Shown here: piece after piece, positions 51,641 to 60,805 of the stretch | How positions within the stretch are numbered: the first letter of the stretch is position 1 | Layout: every line of letters begins with the position of its first letter | Assembly (NCBI GenBank): GCA_963745945.1 | Contig: CAVUZG010000007.1 | Location: forward strand, 496,001 to 560,000 | Length of the DNA stretch: 64,000 nucleotides | Source of the DNA: DATFVA01 sp963745945 | GTDB taxonomy: Bacteria > Bacteroidota > Ignavibacteria > Ignavibacteriales > Ignavibacteriaceae | Direction of reading: 5' to 3' | Notes under the pieces: model-generated | What the model saw: only the letters and a program-made list of their open reading frames with translations | Database searches by the model: none | Told to the model about the DNA's origin: nothing | Program-made: the position numbers and the translations under genes

Positions 51641-53033
51641 ATGTTTGATAAAAAGATTTATACCGACAGACGAAACAAACTGAAGAAACAATTAAAATCA
51701 GGACTAATACTTTTTCCCGGCAATGAAGAACCCGCAATGAATTACACCGGCAATACTTATGCTTTCAGGCAGGATAGTTCTTTTCTTTATTTCTTCGGAG
51801 TTGACCAGGCTGATTTGTTTGGCGTAATTGATATCGATAACGATGAAGATATTATTTACGGAAATGAATTTGATATTTACGATATAATCTGGATGGGACA
51901 GCAGACAACTATCCGCACTAAGGCTGCCAAAGCAGGAATAAATAAAACAGAACCACTGAAAAATCTATCTGTGAAAATTAATGATGCTGTCAGACGAGGA
52001 GTTAAAATTCATTATCTGCCGCAGTATCGTTACAAGCTAATAAACCAGATGAGCAACCTTCTGGGAATAAAGCCGGATGCTGTAAACAATTATACTTCCT
52101 CCGCATTAATTGAAGCAGTTATCTCACAGCGTTCTAAGAAAATAAAAGAAGAGATAAGTGAAATGGAATACGCCCTTGATATCGCTTATGATATGCATAC
52201 AACAGCAATGAAGATGGCGGAGCCGGGAATGATTGAGCAGGAGGTTGCCGGGGCAATCGAAGGTATTGCTTTATCAATGGGACCGGGAGTTTCTTTTCCG
52301 CCTATAGTTTCTATTCGTGGCGAGATACTGCATAATCATAGTCACGCTAATAAAATGAAAAAGGGCGACTTAATGGTGAATGATTCAGGTGCGGAATCTT
52401 ATATGCATTATGCGAGTGATATTACCAGAACTTTTCCTGTTGATGGAAAATTTACATCTAAGCAAAAAGAAATCTATGAGATTGTTCTCAAAGCTCAGAT
52501 GGATTCCATTAAAGCAATTAAACCCGGTAAGAAATTCAGAGATGTTCATCTGCTTGCCGCAAAAGTAATTACATCCGGATTAAAAGAGCTTGGTTTAATG
52601 AAGAGGCAATGTTGATGAAGCAGTAAAAGCCGGTGCACACGCAATGTTTTTCCCCCACGGTTTGGGACATATGCTCGGGCTTGATGTTCATGATATGGAA
52701 GGACTTGGAGAAGATTATGTTGGCTATAATGAAAAGGTAAAAAGAAGCGAACAATTCGGACTGGCATATGTACGTCTTGCAAAAGAACTTGAACCCGGTT
52801 ACGTGTTAACCGTTGAACCTGGAATTTATTTTATGCCTGAACTTATTGATATGTGGAAGAGTGAGAACAAATTCAAAGAATTTATTAATTATGATAAAGT
52901 TAAGGCTTATATAGGATTCGGTGGAATAAGAATAGAAGATAATATACTTGTAACAAAAGACGGTTACAGAGTTTTAGGTAAAAATCCTATTCCTAAAACT
53001 GTAGCAGATGTTGAAAAAATGTGTGCTGTATAA
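51641..53033 (+). CDS. pepP: Xaa-Pro aminopeptidase (M24B), one frameshift
   Basis: About 464 codons after removing an extra G near 52603. It releases N-terminal residues followed by proline. N-terminal creatinase-like domain (AMNYTGNTYAFRQDSSFLYF), then the pita-bread metallopeptidase with the five ligands: VNDSGAESYMHYASDITRTF (two Asp), FFPHGLGHMLGLDVHDM (His), TVEPGIYF (Glu) and GIRIEDNIL (Glu). The first frame ends 52615, the second starts in phase at about 52606. AAAGGATCCACA precedes the ATG; a TTG at 51626 is less likely. All key residues are present, so a true loss of function would rest on that one base. Confidence 0.88.
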
Positions 53034-53040
53034 GCAAATG

Positions 53041-53088
53041 GAGTAATGGAATGTTGATTATGTTATTACTCCACAATTCCATTACTCT
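53041..53088. repeat. 12-bp inverted repeat after pepP
   Basis: GAGTAATGGAAT and ATTCCATTACTC are perfect inverted copies separated by 24 bases. On the plus strand TAATTTT follows. Probably the end of the pepP transcript. Confidence 0.5.
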
Positions 53089-53182
53089 AATTTTCCGTTA
53101 AGGCAAATTAATAGTTGCCTTTAAATTAATATTTGATTACAGTTTTTAGCAGTTTAAATAAAAACTTGTTGGGGAGGTTAAA

Positions 53183-53731
53183 ATGGAAAAATGTTATAAT
53201 CATCCTGATAAAGATTCTTACTCAATCTGCCATAACTGCGGTAAACATTTTTGTGAAGACTGTCTTATTGCCGGACCTGAATTTTACTATTGTAAATTCC
53301 CGGAATGCCAGCAAGAATTTAAGGAAGATATTGAAAAAACATCATACCGAAAGGAAATTACCTGTCCCGATTGTCAAAGTGTAATAAAGGTAAGTGCAGA
53401 AGAATTACAATCAGGTGGTTTCCGCTGTCCCGAATGTGAAACCTATATTGCAATAGTTAACGGTAAACCGGAAACAGAAGAAGACAAAAATTATATAAAG
53501 CTTCTTTCTTCTTTAAACCAGGGAGATATTGCACTTATAAAATCTATGCTGGATGATGCCGAGATTGATTACTATGCAGCGGGAGAAAATTTTCTTAGTG
53601 TACGCCCTCTGCTTGAGCCTGTAATTTTTTATGTGAATGAAAAGGACCTGGAACTGGCAAAAGAAATCTTAAAAGATTTTAATCTTCACCTGTTTGGTTT
53701 TTCTGTGAATAATGAAGAGGAACAAGAGTAG
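53183..53731 (+). CDS. Zinc-ribbon and DUF2007-like protein
   Basis: 182 residues. The N-terminal B-box-like zinc site has CYNHPDKDSYSICHNCGKHF, then CEDCL and CKFPEC; a second zinc ribbon is CPDCQSVIKVSAEELQSGGF then CPEC. The C-terminal 70 residues (DIALIKSMLDDAEIDYYAAG; PVIFYVNEKDLELAKEIL) match the DUF2007 pattern of a proposed signal-transducing fold. Cytoplasmic; no membrane segment. GGGGAGG precedes the ATG by 6 bases. Function is unknown, possibly metal- or redox-dependent regulation. Confidence 0.75.
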   Translation: MEKCYNHPDKDSYSICHNCGKHFCEDCLIAGPEFYYCKFPECQQEFKEDIEKTSYRKEITCPDCQSVIKVSAEELQSGGFRCPECETYIAIVNGKPETEEDKNYIKLLSSLNQGDIALIKSMLDDAEIDYYAAGENFLSVRPLLEPVIFYVNEKDLELAKEILKDFNLHLFGFSVNNEEEQE

Positions 53732-53734
53732 CTA

Positions 53735-55070
53735 TCAGTCTTGCATCAACTCCCACTGCATATCGTATCTTCCATCTCTTTTACCATTCTCAAGTTTTAA
53801 AACTCCCCTGGGACAAACAGCTGCACATATTCCGCAACCCACGCACGATGCACGTACAATATTTTGTCCGCGCTGTGCATACCATTTAACATCAATTCCC
53901 ATTTCACAATAAGTAGAGCAATTGCCGCAGGAAATGCACTGCCCGCCGTTTGTTGTAATTCTGAATCTTGAAAAGAATCTTCTGCTGCAATCCCAAAACA
54001 GCAGCCATCGGACAGCCGAACCTGCACCAGACCCTGCTTCCCATAATCGGATAGAAGCCAATTCCTATTACTCCTGAAAAAACTGCGCCGATAATAAATC
54101 CGTAAACAGAAGCAAAAGTTTGCGAAACAGATCCAAGCACTGCTCCTTTGAACAGTAGATTAAGGTAAAGCAAGACTGTAGTAACAACAATAAAAACCAG
54201 CACAGAATAAATCATCCATCTTTCAACTTTCCATGCTTTTAAAGATTTATTTGAAAGATGCCTGTATGGATCGCCAGCAGTTTCAGCCAATCCGCCACAG
54301 CCGCAAACCCACGAGCAGTACCACCTCTTACCGAAAAAATAAGTCAGAACAGGAGTGGCTATAAATGTCATTACTGCTCCCCAAAAAACCATAAACGTTC
54401 CGAGTGCAGCAAAGTTGGAAGTCAGATAACTTATTTTGGATGGAAAGAGATATTCATATTTCAAAGGCCAGAAATATGAAAAGTAAAATTCAGGTTTATT
54501 AAGGTAAACAAGTAAGGCGGGAATAAGGAATGAAAAGCCTAACTGGAAAAACATAACAGAGCTGGTTCTTATAATATGGTATTTGCTGTGCCTGTACTTT
54601 ACTATCATTCTTGTTCCCATTACAAGAACAGCCACTGTATAAAATGTTCCATATAAAAACCATTGATTAGCAGGTTTGCTGCGAAGAGTATAACTAATCG
54701 GATCGACAAGTCTCGTCCAGTTCTCAATTAACGATGGATACCAGTACAGAATTGAATAAAAACCTGAAATTAAAATTCCAATAATCCATGCAGGCACTCC
54801 GCGGTTTGTCATCGAATAGAAGAATTTGCCATCATTTTTTATTCCGGCAGGAGATTCTTTTATCTGAACGAGATAGAAAGTTAAAGTACCCACTATTATT
54901 AATCCTAAACTCAACAGTAAAAATATTATCGGTTGATGATTTGAAACGCCTGTCAGAGAAATCAAAAGAAATAAAAATCCAATTGAAAGAACAGCAAGAC
55001 TTATTTTTTTTATTAGTTCAATGTTATTGTTATGTGAGAAGTAATTGTATGGTTGAGTAATCTCTGTCAT
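53735..55070 (-). CDS. NapH-like 4Fe-4S membrane protein, one frameshift
   Basis: About 445 codons after dropping an extra T near 53972. Six or more transmembrane helices with a first cysteine motif WYCSWVCGCGG and a second WCRFGCPM (as in NapH/NosR/RdxA-type proteins), then a soluble C-terminal ferredoxin part with two 4Fe-4S sets: CISCGNCSTYCEMGIDV and CVGCGICAAVCPRGV. It probably moves electrons between the quinone pool and a partner. The first frame (53904-55070) covers the membrane part, the second (53735-54061) the ferredoxin part. It follows an FAD oxidoreductase gene on the same strand. Confidence 0.87.
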
Positions 55071-55107
55071 ATTTTTCTCTTTCGTTTCATTTTATCTAAA
55101 TAAAGTC

Positions 55108-55167
55108 TGTCATTCCGAATTTATTTCGGAATCTCCGTACAGAACCTGAAACAAGTTCAGGTTGACA
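55108..55167. repeat. REP-like element, two hairpins bounded by TGTCA/TGACA
   Basis: TGTCA opens the element and TGACA closes it. Inside lie ATTCCGAA...TTTCGGAAT and AACCTGAAA...TTCAGGTT, two separate palindromes. A one-hairpin relative is at 38584-38614. It lies between the oxidoreductase and NapH-like genes and could separate their expression. Confidence 0.6.
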
Positions 55168-55199
55168 GAAAAATACTTTCTCGTACTTATCAAAATTAT

Positions 55200-56498
55200 T
55201 TAAGCAACTTTCGGTTTTATTTTTAGTTTGTTAAAATTCTTCACAATTGAAATTTCATATTTCTCAAAAAATTCCGGATCAAAATTCGCTTCCATTAAAT
55301 GATCCATTACATAATCAACTGTTTTCTTGTTTCGAATCCAGTTTTCACAGACAAGCTGACGGAGCCTCATTCCAAGCACATTAAATCCTGTCACTGCTTT
55401 GTCTGATTTATTATAAACAATCCTGAAAAATATTTTCCCGTTTGGATGTTCCCACGAAAAAGTATCTTCCCATTCCCTTAAATTGTTATGAACGTATCCG
55501 TACGTCTGGTATTCGATATCAAAAAACTTTGCCGAGTTATACCATATTCCGCGGTCGTATTTTTTCCTGTTTCCGCAGATGGTATCGGCGAGTACTCTTC
55601 CCTGCATTTTACCTGTGTACCAGAGTTGCTCTATATTATTTTTTTCATTTTCATTTATGTTTTTTATTTCAGCACAATCCCCGGCTGAATAAACATCGGG
55701 AATGTTTGTTTCAAGATATTCATTAACCAATACACCACGATTAGTTTCAATCTTTGATTCTTTTACAACATCAATATTCGGATGAACACCCGGAGTTAAA
55801 CCGACAAATTCGCAGGGAATTTCCTCACCTTTACTTGTAAGTACTGCACGCACCCTTCCGCTTTCTCCCGCAAGTATTTCCTTCAGCTCGGTATTATATT
55901 TTACATTTATTCCGTATTCAGCAAGATGTTTTCCGATGATTACACATTCTGCTTCAGGAAGTTTTGATCTCCAATAATGAGATTCGCGGCAAAGAAATGT
56001 AACCGCAATATTTCTAGTGTGAAGCATTTCCGAAAGTTCTACTCCAATTAATCCTGCACCGGTAATTACGGCATGCTTTATATGTTTAGTGTTTTCTTCA
56101 AGCAGATCGAGATCCTGTTTACCGTACAAACCCTGCACACCCGGAAGATCCTGTCCCGGCCAGTTAAACTTATTTACTTTTGATCCTGTTGCGATCAGAA
56201 GTTTATCATAGTTTACTTCGGAGTTATTATCAAGAAGAAGTCTTTTATTATCTGTATCAATTTTATTTACGTGAGCATAAATCAAATCAATTTTATTTTT
56301 TTCCCAGAACCAATCTTCGTAGGGCTGAATATCCTTCCATCTCATATGCCCCATATAAACATACATAAGTGCAGTGCGTGAATAATGATATTTAGTTTCA
56401 CTGCTGATAATTGTAATCTTCATATCACTCTGCTTACGTACAAAACGTGCGCAGGTTATTCCCGTTACTCCATTACCGATTATTACAAGGTGAGGCAT
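55200..56498 (-). CDS. FAD-dependent pyridine nucleotide-disulfide-type oxidoreductase
   Basis: 432 residues. FAD-binding motif VIIGNGVTGITCARF, the ATG motif LLIATGSKVN, the NAD(P)H-binding motif AVITGAGLIGVELSEML and the second FAD motif VYSAGDCAEI are all present in order. It belongs to the group of NADH:rubredoxin/nitrite-reductase-type reductases; the redox-active Cys pair of disulfide reductases is absent. The C-terminal 120 residues are unassigned. The downstream NapH-like protein suggests the pair forms an electron-transfer unit, perhaps NADH or a thiol to quinone; the partner is inferred. Confidence 0.87.
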   Translation of the reverse strand: MPHLVIIGNGVTGITCARFVRKQSDMKITIISSETKYHYSRTALMYVYMGHMRWKDIQPYEDWFWEKNKIDLIYAHVNKIDTDNKRLLLDNNSEVNYDKLLIATGSKVNKFNWPGQDLPGVQGLYGKQDLDLLEENTKHIKHAVITGAGLIGVELSEMLHTRNIAVTFLCRESHYWRSKLPEAECVIIGKHLAEYGINVKYNTELKEILAGESGRVRAVLTSKGEEIPCEFVGLTPGVHPNIDVVKESKIETNRGVLVNEYLETNIPDVYSAGDCAEIKNINENEKNNIEQLWYTGKMQGRVLADTICGNRKKYDRGIWYNSAKFFDIEYQTYGYVHNNLREWEDTFSWEHPNGKIFFRIVYNKSDKAVTGFNVLGMRLRQLVCENWIRNKKTVDYVMDHLMEANFDPEFFEKYEISIVKNFNKLKIKPKVA

Positions 56499-56798
56499 AT
56501 ATTATCATTTGTTTTTTTCAGTTCACGAAAGCGAACTGTAATTTTTGAAATAGTATTATAAAATCATTACCATTGGATTTATCCAACGGACCTAGAAAAA
56601 ACTAAAAAGACTTTAGTCGCATTTGAATGATTATTTCCTTTACATATTTAGAATAATCTTACCTAAAGATTATCACAGAAAAGAAACAAAATCAAGAAGA
56701 ATTTAAACACTTAACCGAATCTACAAATCTGTCATATCTGAAAGTTTATTTATATTTTTACAGTTCATTACTATGCAACATTTTAACGGTGAGAATTT
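56499..56798. other. Intergenic region between divergent genes
   Basis: 300 bases between the FAD oxidoreductase and the M49-like gene. A small hairpin CAGTTC...GAACTG (56519-56538) followed by TAATTTTT is the only structure seen. No gene remnant or clear promoter match. Confidence 0.4.
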
Positions 56799-58482
56799 AT
56801 GAAAAACCTTATAATAATTTGTACTTCAATATTTATTCTGTTCTTTGCGGGATGTTTAAAAGAAAATAATCAGCCATCAAAAGCAGGAAAAGCAATGGAT
56901 TCACTTCAGACAATGATTTCACAGTTTGCCCCAACCGAAATTAAATATGATTCAACTTTACTTGATGCAAGACAGAAAGTAGTTATTGAAAAACTTTACC
57001 AGGCTTCACGTTTAATCGACAGTATTTTCCTGAAACAGGTATTTTCAAAAAATGTTGAAATTAAAAATCAATTGGAAGATGGAACTTCAGAGGAAGATAG
57101 TCTCAAGCTTGTTTATTTCAATATTAACGCCGGTCCATTCGATAGATTGAACCATGATGCACCTTTTATTGATAGCTATAAAAAACCGATGGGGGCAAAT
57201 TTTTATCCTGCTAAAATGACAAAAGATGATTTTGCGAACTGGATAAAAAATCATCCTGATGACGAAAAAAGCTTTACTTCCGAATTTACGGTAATAAGAA
57301 GAGATGGTGATTCTCTTAAAGCTATTCCTTACAACGAATTTTACCAGCCCGAACTTGGTAAAGCGGCAAAACTTTTAAGAGAGGCTGCAGAATATGCTGA
57401 TAATCCTTCACTTGAAAAAATATCTTCAGTTAAGGGCAAAAGCATTTGAGACAAATGATTATTTTGAAAGCGATATGGCGTGGATGGATTTAAATAATAA
57501 TGCTATCGAAGTTGTTATTGGACCTTATGAAGTTTATGAGGATGGACTCTACAACTACAAAGCATCTTTTGAAAGTTTTGTAACAATTAAAGATCCGAAA
57601 GAAAGCGCAAAACTTGAGAAGTTTGGAAGTTATCTGAAAGATATTGAAAATCATCTCCCGATTGATGATAAGTATAAAAATACCGAACGCGGTTCCGAGT
57701 CTCCCATTGTTGTTGCAAATGAGGTTTACTGCGCAGGCGATGCAAAGGCAGGCGTTCAGACTCTGGCTTTTAATCTACCGAACGATGAAAGAGTGAGAGA
57801 AGCAAAAGGATCAAAGAAAGTTATGCTTAAAAATGTTCACGAGGCAAAGTTTGAAAAACTTTTAAAACCTATTGCAGAAATTGTGCTTGATAAAGATCAG
57901 CTTAAGTATGTTACATTCGACGGATTCTTTAATCACACTTTAATGCATGAAATGTCTCACGGTGTTGGTCCAGGAATTATAACCATCAACGGAAGAAAAA
58001 CAGCTGTTAACAAAGAACTTAAGGAAACTTATTCAACGCTTGAAGAATGCAAGGCTGATATTCTGGGAATGTACAACAATATTTTTATGATTGATAAAGG
58101 TGTCTACCCGAAAGAATTTGCTGAAGAAACTTATGTAACGTTTCTTGCAGGAATTTTCAGATCGGTTAGATTCGGAATAAATGAAGCACATGGCGGCGGT
58201 AATGCAATTATTTATAATTATCTGCTTGAAAACGGCGGATATGAATACAATGCCGATACGAAAAGAGTTAAAGTAAATTTTGATAAAATATATCCTGCAT
58301 TAAAGGACCTGGCAAACAAAGTCCTTACAATTCAGGCAACAGGTGATTACGATGGGGCTAAACAATTTATTGCAAAATACGCAGTAAGTTCTCCTTCAAT
58401 GGAAACATTAAGATCTGAACTAATAAAACTTCCTGTAGATATAAGGCCCGTATTTCAGATAGAAGAAAAACACACGAAATAA
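56799..58482 (+). CDS. M49-like (dipeptidyl-peptidase III family) lipoprotein, one frameshift
   Basis: About 561 codons after removing an extra base near 57411. A lipoprotein signal (IFILFFAGC) anchors it. The zinc site is TLMHEMSHGVGPG, a five-residue HExxH instead of the six-residue HExxGH of classical DPP III, plus TLEECKADILGMY with the third ligand Glu. PYEVYEDGLYNYKASFESFV and EAHGGGNAI are typical of the M49-like bacterial enzymes. The frames are 56799-57449 and 57394-58482, the second real from about 57412. It would remove dipeptides from peptides in the periplasm or at the surface. GGTGAG precedes the ATG. Confidence 0.87.
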
Positions 58483-58504
58483 AATTATAAAATCATTCAG
58501 AACA

Positions 58505-58538
58505 AAAAGTCATTCATTACGTGAATGACTTTTTTTTA
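58505..58538. terminator. Bidirectional terminator
   Basis: AAGTCATTCA and TGAATGACTT form a 10-bp stem around CG-rich TTACG, with T's on the right and A's on the left. It separates the M49-like gene from the convergent transglycosylase, whose true stop codon lies at its edge. Confidence 0.85.
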
Positions 58539-59523
58539 TTTCTCTCTTTCATCAATTACTTCTATGCTCCCTTTCACAGGAAGTTCAACTGTATAAGTTT
58601 TTCCCGCCTTGTTACGTTAATACAATATCACGAAGCCAGGGATTGTACATTTTTAATATCTTATAATTTATACCTTTTTCAATTGCAAAATCAGCAAGAT
58701 CATTTATAGGACTGCTGATAGTGACTTCATAAGTCGGGAGCGGAAAATATAATTCATCTTCTTTTATATCAAAGCCGTATTTTTCCGGATGCTGAAGTAT
58801 TGTTTTCATTGCAATTATTCTTGCAATGTATCGCGAGGTTTCATCACTTAATACAAGGTTGTAATAACGGTTGGTCTTCTGTCTTGCCATCTGTTTTTCG
58901 ACTCCGTTAGTTCCCATATTAAAAGATGCAGCTGCCATTGTCCAGCTTCCGAATTCAGTATAAGAATCTTTAATATACTGGCAGGCCGCCTCAGTTGATT
59001 TTTTTAAATCATAGCGCTGATCCACCTCATCATTTATTTCAAGCCCGTACTTTTTTCCTGCTGCTTCCATAAATTGCCAGAAACCAACCGCACCTGCAGG
59101 AGAGATGACGTTAGATAATCCGCTTTCAATTACCGATACATATTTGAAGTCATTGGGAATTCCGTTTTTCTTTAAGATAGGTTCAATAACAGGAAAGTAC
59201 CGGTTAGCTTTTTTCATTGCCAGAATTGTAAATGAATGATAATAAGTATTGACTATAAACTCACGGTCTATTCTTTCTTTCACTTCAAAATTCTGCAATG
59301 GAACTTTCTCTCCCGCAAAATCAAGCTGGTCCGGAATGGGAGGAGAAACTATCCTGTATCCCTGCGGGAATTTGTCATCATCTGCTGATAATGTTGAAGC
59401 AGAGCCTGAATTTTTTCCACCCGGAAGGATATTGTTATAAAAAAGGAAAAGTGGAAGTGCAGCGACAAAACCAAGTAAAAATGTATATAGCTTCGGTGGT
59501 GTAATCTTTTTCATGGATATCAT
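58536..59523 (-). CDS. Membrane-anchored lytic transglycosylase (SLT, MltD-like), one frameshift
   Basis: An N-terminal membrane anchor (LYTFLLGFVAALPLFLFY) and an SLT domain: catalytic Glu in VSVIESGLSNVISPAGAVG, then GFWQFMEAAGKKYGL and AAASFNMGTNGVEKQM. It cleaves glycan strands with anhydro-MurNAc formation. The visible frame stops at 58612 after LRDIVLT, but one extra T hides a further 25 codons (NKAGKTYTVELPVKGSIEVI) ending at 58536, completing a LysM-like or C-terminal piece. Two ATGs, 9 bases apart, are possible starts. Confidence 0.87.
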
Positions 59524-59616
59524 TTCTTTAATAAATAAAAATTGCCTGAAGAAAATATAACTAAATAACTTACTTTGTAAATACCAATTGAAGCACAGGT
59601 GTGTGAATAGTTTAAA

Positions 59617-59656
59617 AACAAAAAACCCCTCAATCCTTTCGGACGAGGGGTTAAAA
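59617..59656 (-). terminator. Terminator of the sigma-factor gene
   Basis: On the minus strand AACCCCTCGTCC and GGATTGAGGGGTT pair around a GAAA-containing loop, followed by six T. It starts 17 bases after the sigma-factor stop codon. Confidence 0.85.
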
Positions 59657-59672
59657 ATTAAATTCAGATATT

Positions 59673-60545
59673 TTATTGACCTAAGTACGCTTTCAAAGAG
59701 CTGCTTCTTGATGCATATCTTAAACTTCTTAAGGCTTTTTCTTTAATCTGTCTAACTCTCTCACGGGTCAGATTAAATCTTTCGCCAATCTCCTCAAGGG
59801 TAGCTGCATGCTCGCTGTTTATTCCGAAGTATAATTTTATTACCTCTGCTTCTCTCTCATTGAGAGTTGAGAGCACGTTTTCAACTTCCTGCTTCAGAGA
59901 TTCTTTCATCAGTATTCCGTCTGGTGAAGGCTGCTGATCATTTACAAGAATATCCCCGAGACTGTTCTTGTTATCATCGCCTTCTTTTAACGGCGCATCC
60001 ATAGAAACATGGCGGCCATAAAGCTGCATAGTATCTGCAACTTCTTCAACATTCATATCAAGAACCTGGGCAAGTTCTTCCGTAGTAGGTTTTCTTTCGA
60101 ATTCCTGTTCGAGATCTCTGTAAGCTTTACTTAACTTACCAAGGGATCCAACACGGTTAAGAGGAAGTCTCACAATTCTTGATTGCTCGGCAATTGCCTG
60201 CATGATTGACTGCCTGATCCACCATACTGCATAGGAGATAAATTTAAAACCTCTGGTTTCATCGAATCTTTGCGCGGCTTTTATCAATCCCAAATTTCCT
60301 TCATTTATAAGATCACCAAGGGATAATCCCTGATTCTGGAATTGCTTTGCAACGCTAACGACGAACCTAAGGTTTGCTTTTGTTAATGATTCGAGTGCAA
60401 GCTTATCACCTTTCTTAATTCTTATCGCTAATTCAATTTCCTGATCGGGTGTAAGTAAATTTACCTTTCCAATTTCCTGCAGATACTGGTCGAGTGATTT
60501 ACTTTCCCTGTTAGTGAATTGCTTGGTTATCTTCAATTTTATCAA
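59673..60545 (-). CDS. rpoD: Primary RNA polymerase sigma factor
   Basis: 290 residues, the short form usual in this phylum (no region 1.1). Region 1.2 (SLDQYLQEIGKVNLLTPDQE), regions 2.1-2.4 (NLRFVVSVAKQFQNQGLSLG; LGLIKAAQRFDETRGFKF; SYAVWWIRQSIMQAIAEQ), region 3 and region 4.2 (TLEEIGERFNLTRERVRQIK) are all complete. It directs RNA polymerase to housekeeping promoters and probably reads the TAnnTTTG element seen twice in this window. AGGAG precedes the ATG. Confidence 0.96.
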   Translation of the reverse strand: MIKLKITKQFTNRESKSLDQYLQEIGKVNLLTPDQEIELAIRIKKGDKLALESLTKANLRFVVSVAKQFQNQGLSLGDLINEGNLGLIKAAQRFDETRGFKFISYAVWWIRQSIMQAIAEQSRIVRLPLNRVGSLGKLSKAYRDLEQEFERKPTTEELAQVLDMNVEEVADTMQLYGRHVSMDAPLKEGDDNKNSLGDILVNDQQPSPDGILMKESLKQEVENVLSTLNEREAEVIKLYFGINSEHAATLEEIGERFNLTRERVRQIKEKALRSLRYASRSSSLKAYLGQ

Positions 60546-60805
60546 CTCCTAATAATTTGATTTATGGATTTTTACATTAGATATAAGAACAATGAATTCG
60601 GTTCAAAAATTCCGCCGAATAAAGCTGCTAAATATAAGTAATTTTATCTTAATTGTTAAGTTAAAAAATCATCCTAATAAGACTTTCTGCATAATAGACG
60701 ATTTAATCAGCAGAAATGTTTCATTAAAGTGACTCCCGTCAAGAGAAAAATGATTTTTTGCCCTTTTTCCTCTACCCTCCGGATTTGTTTCTGGATATTA
60801 AGCAT

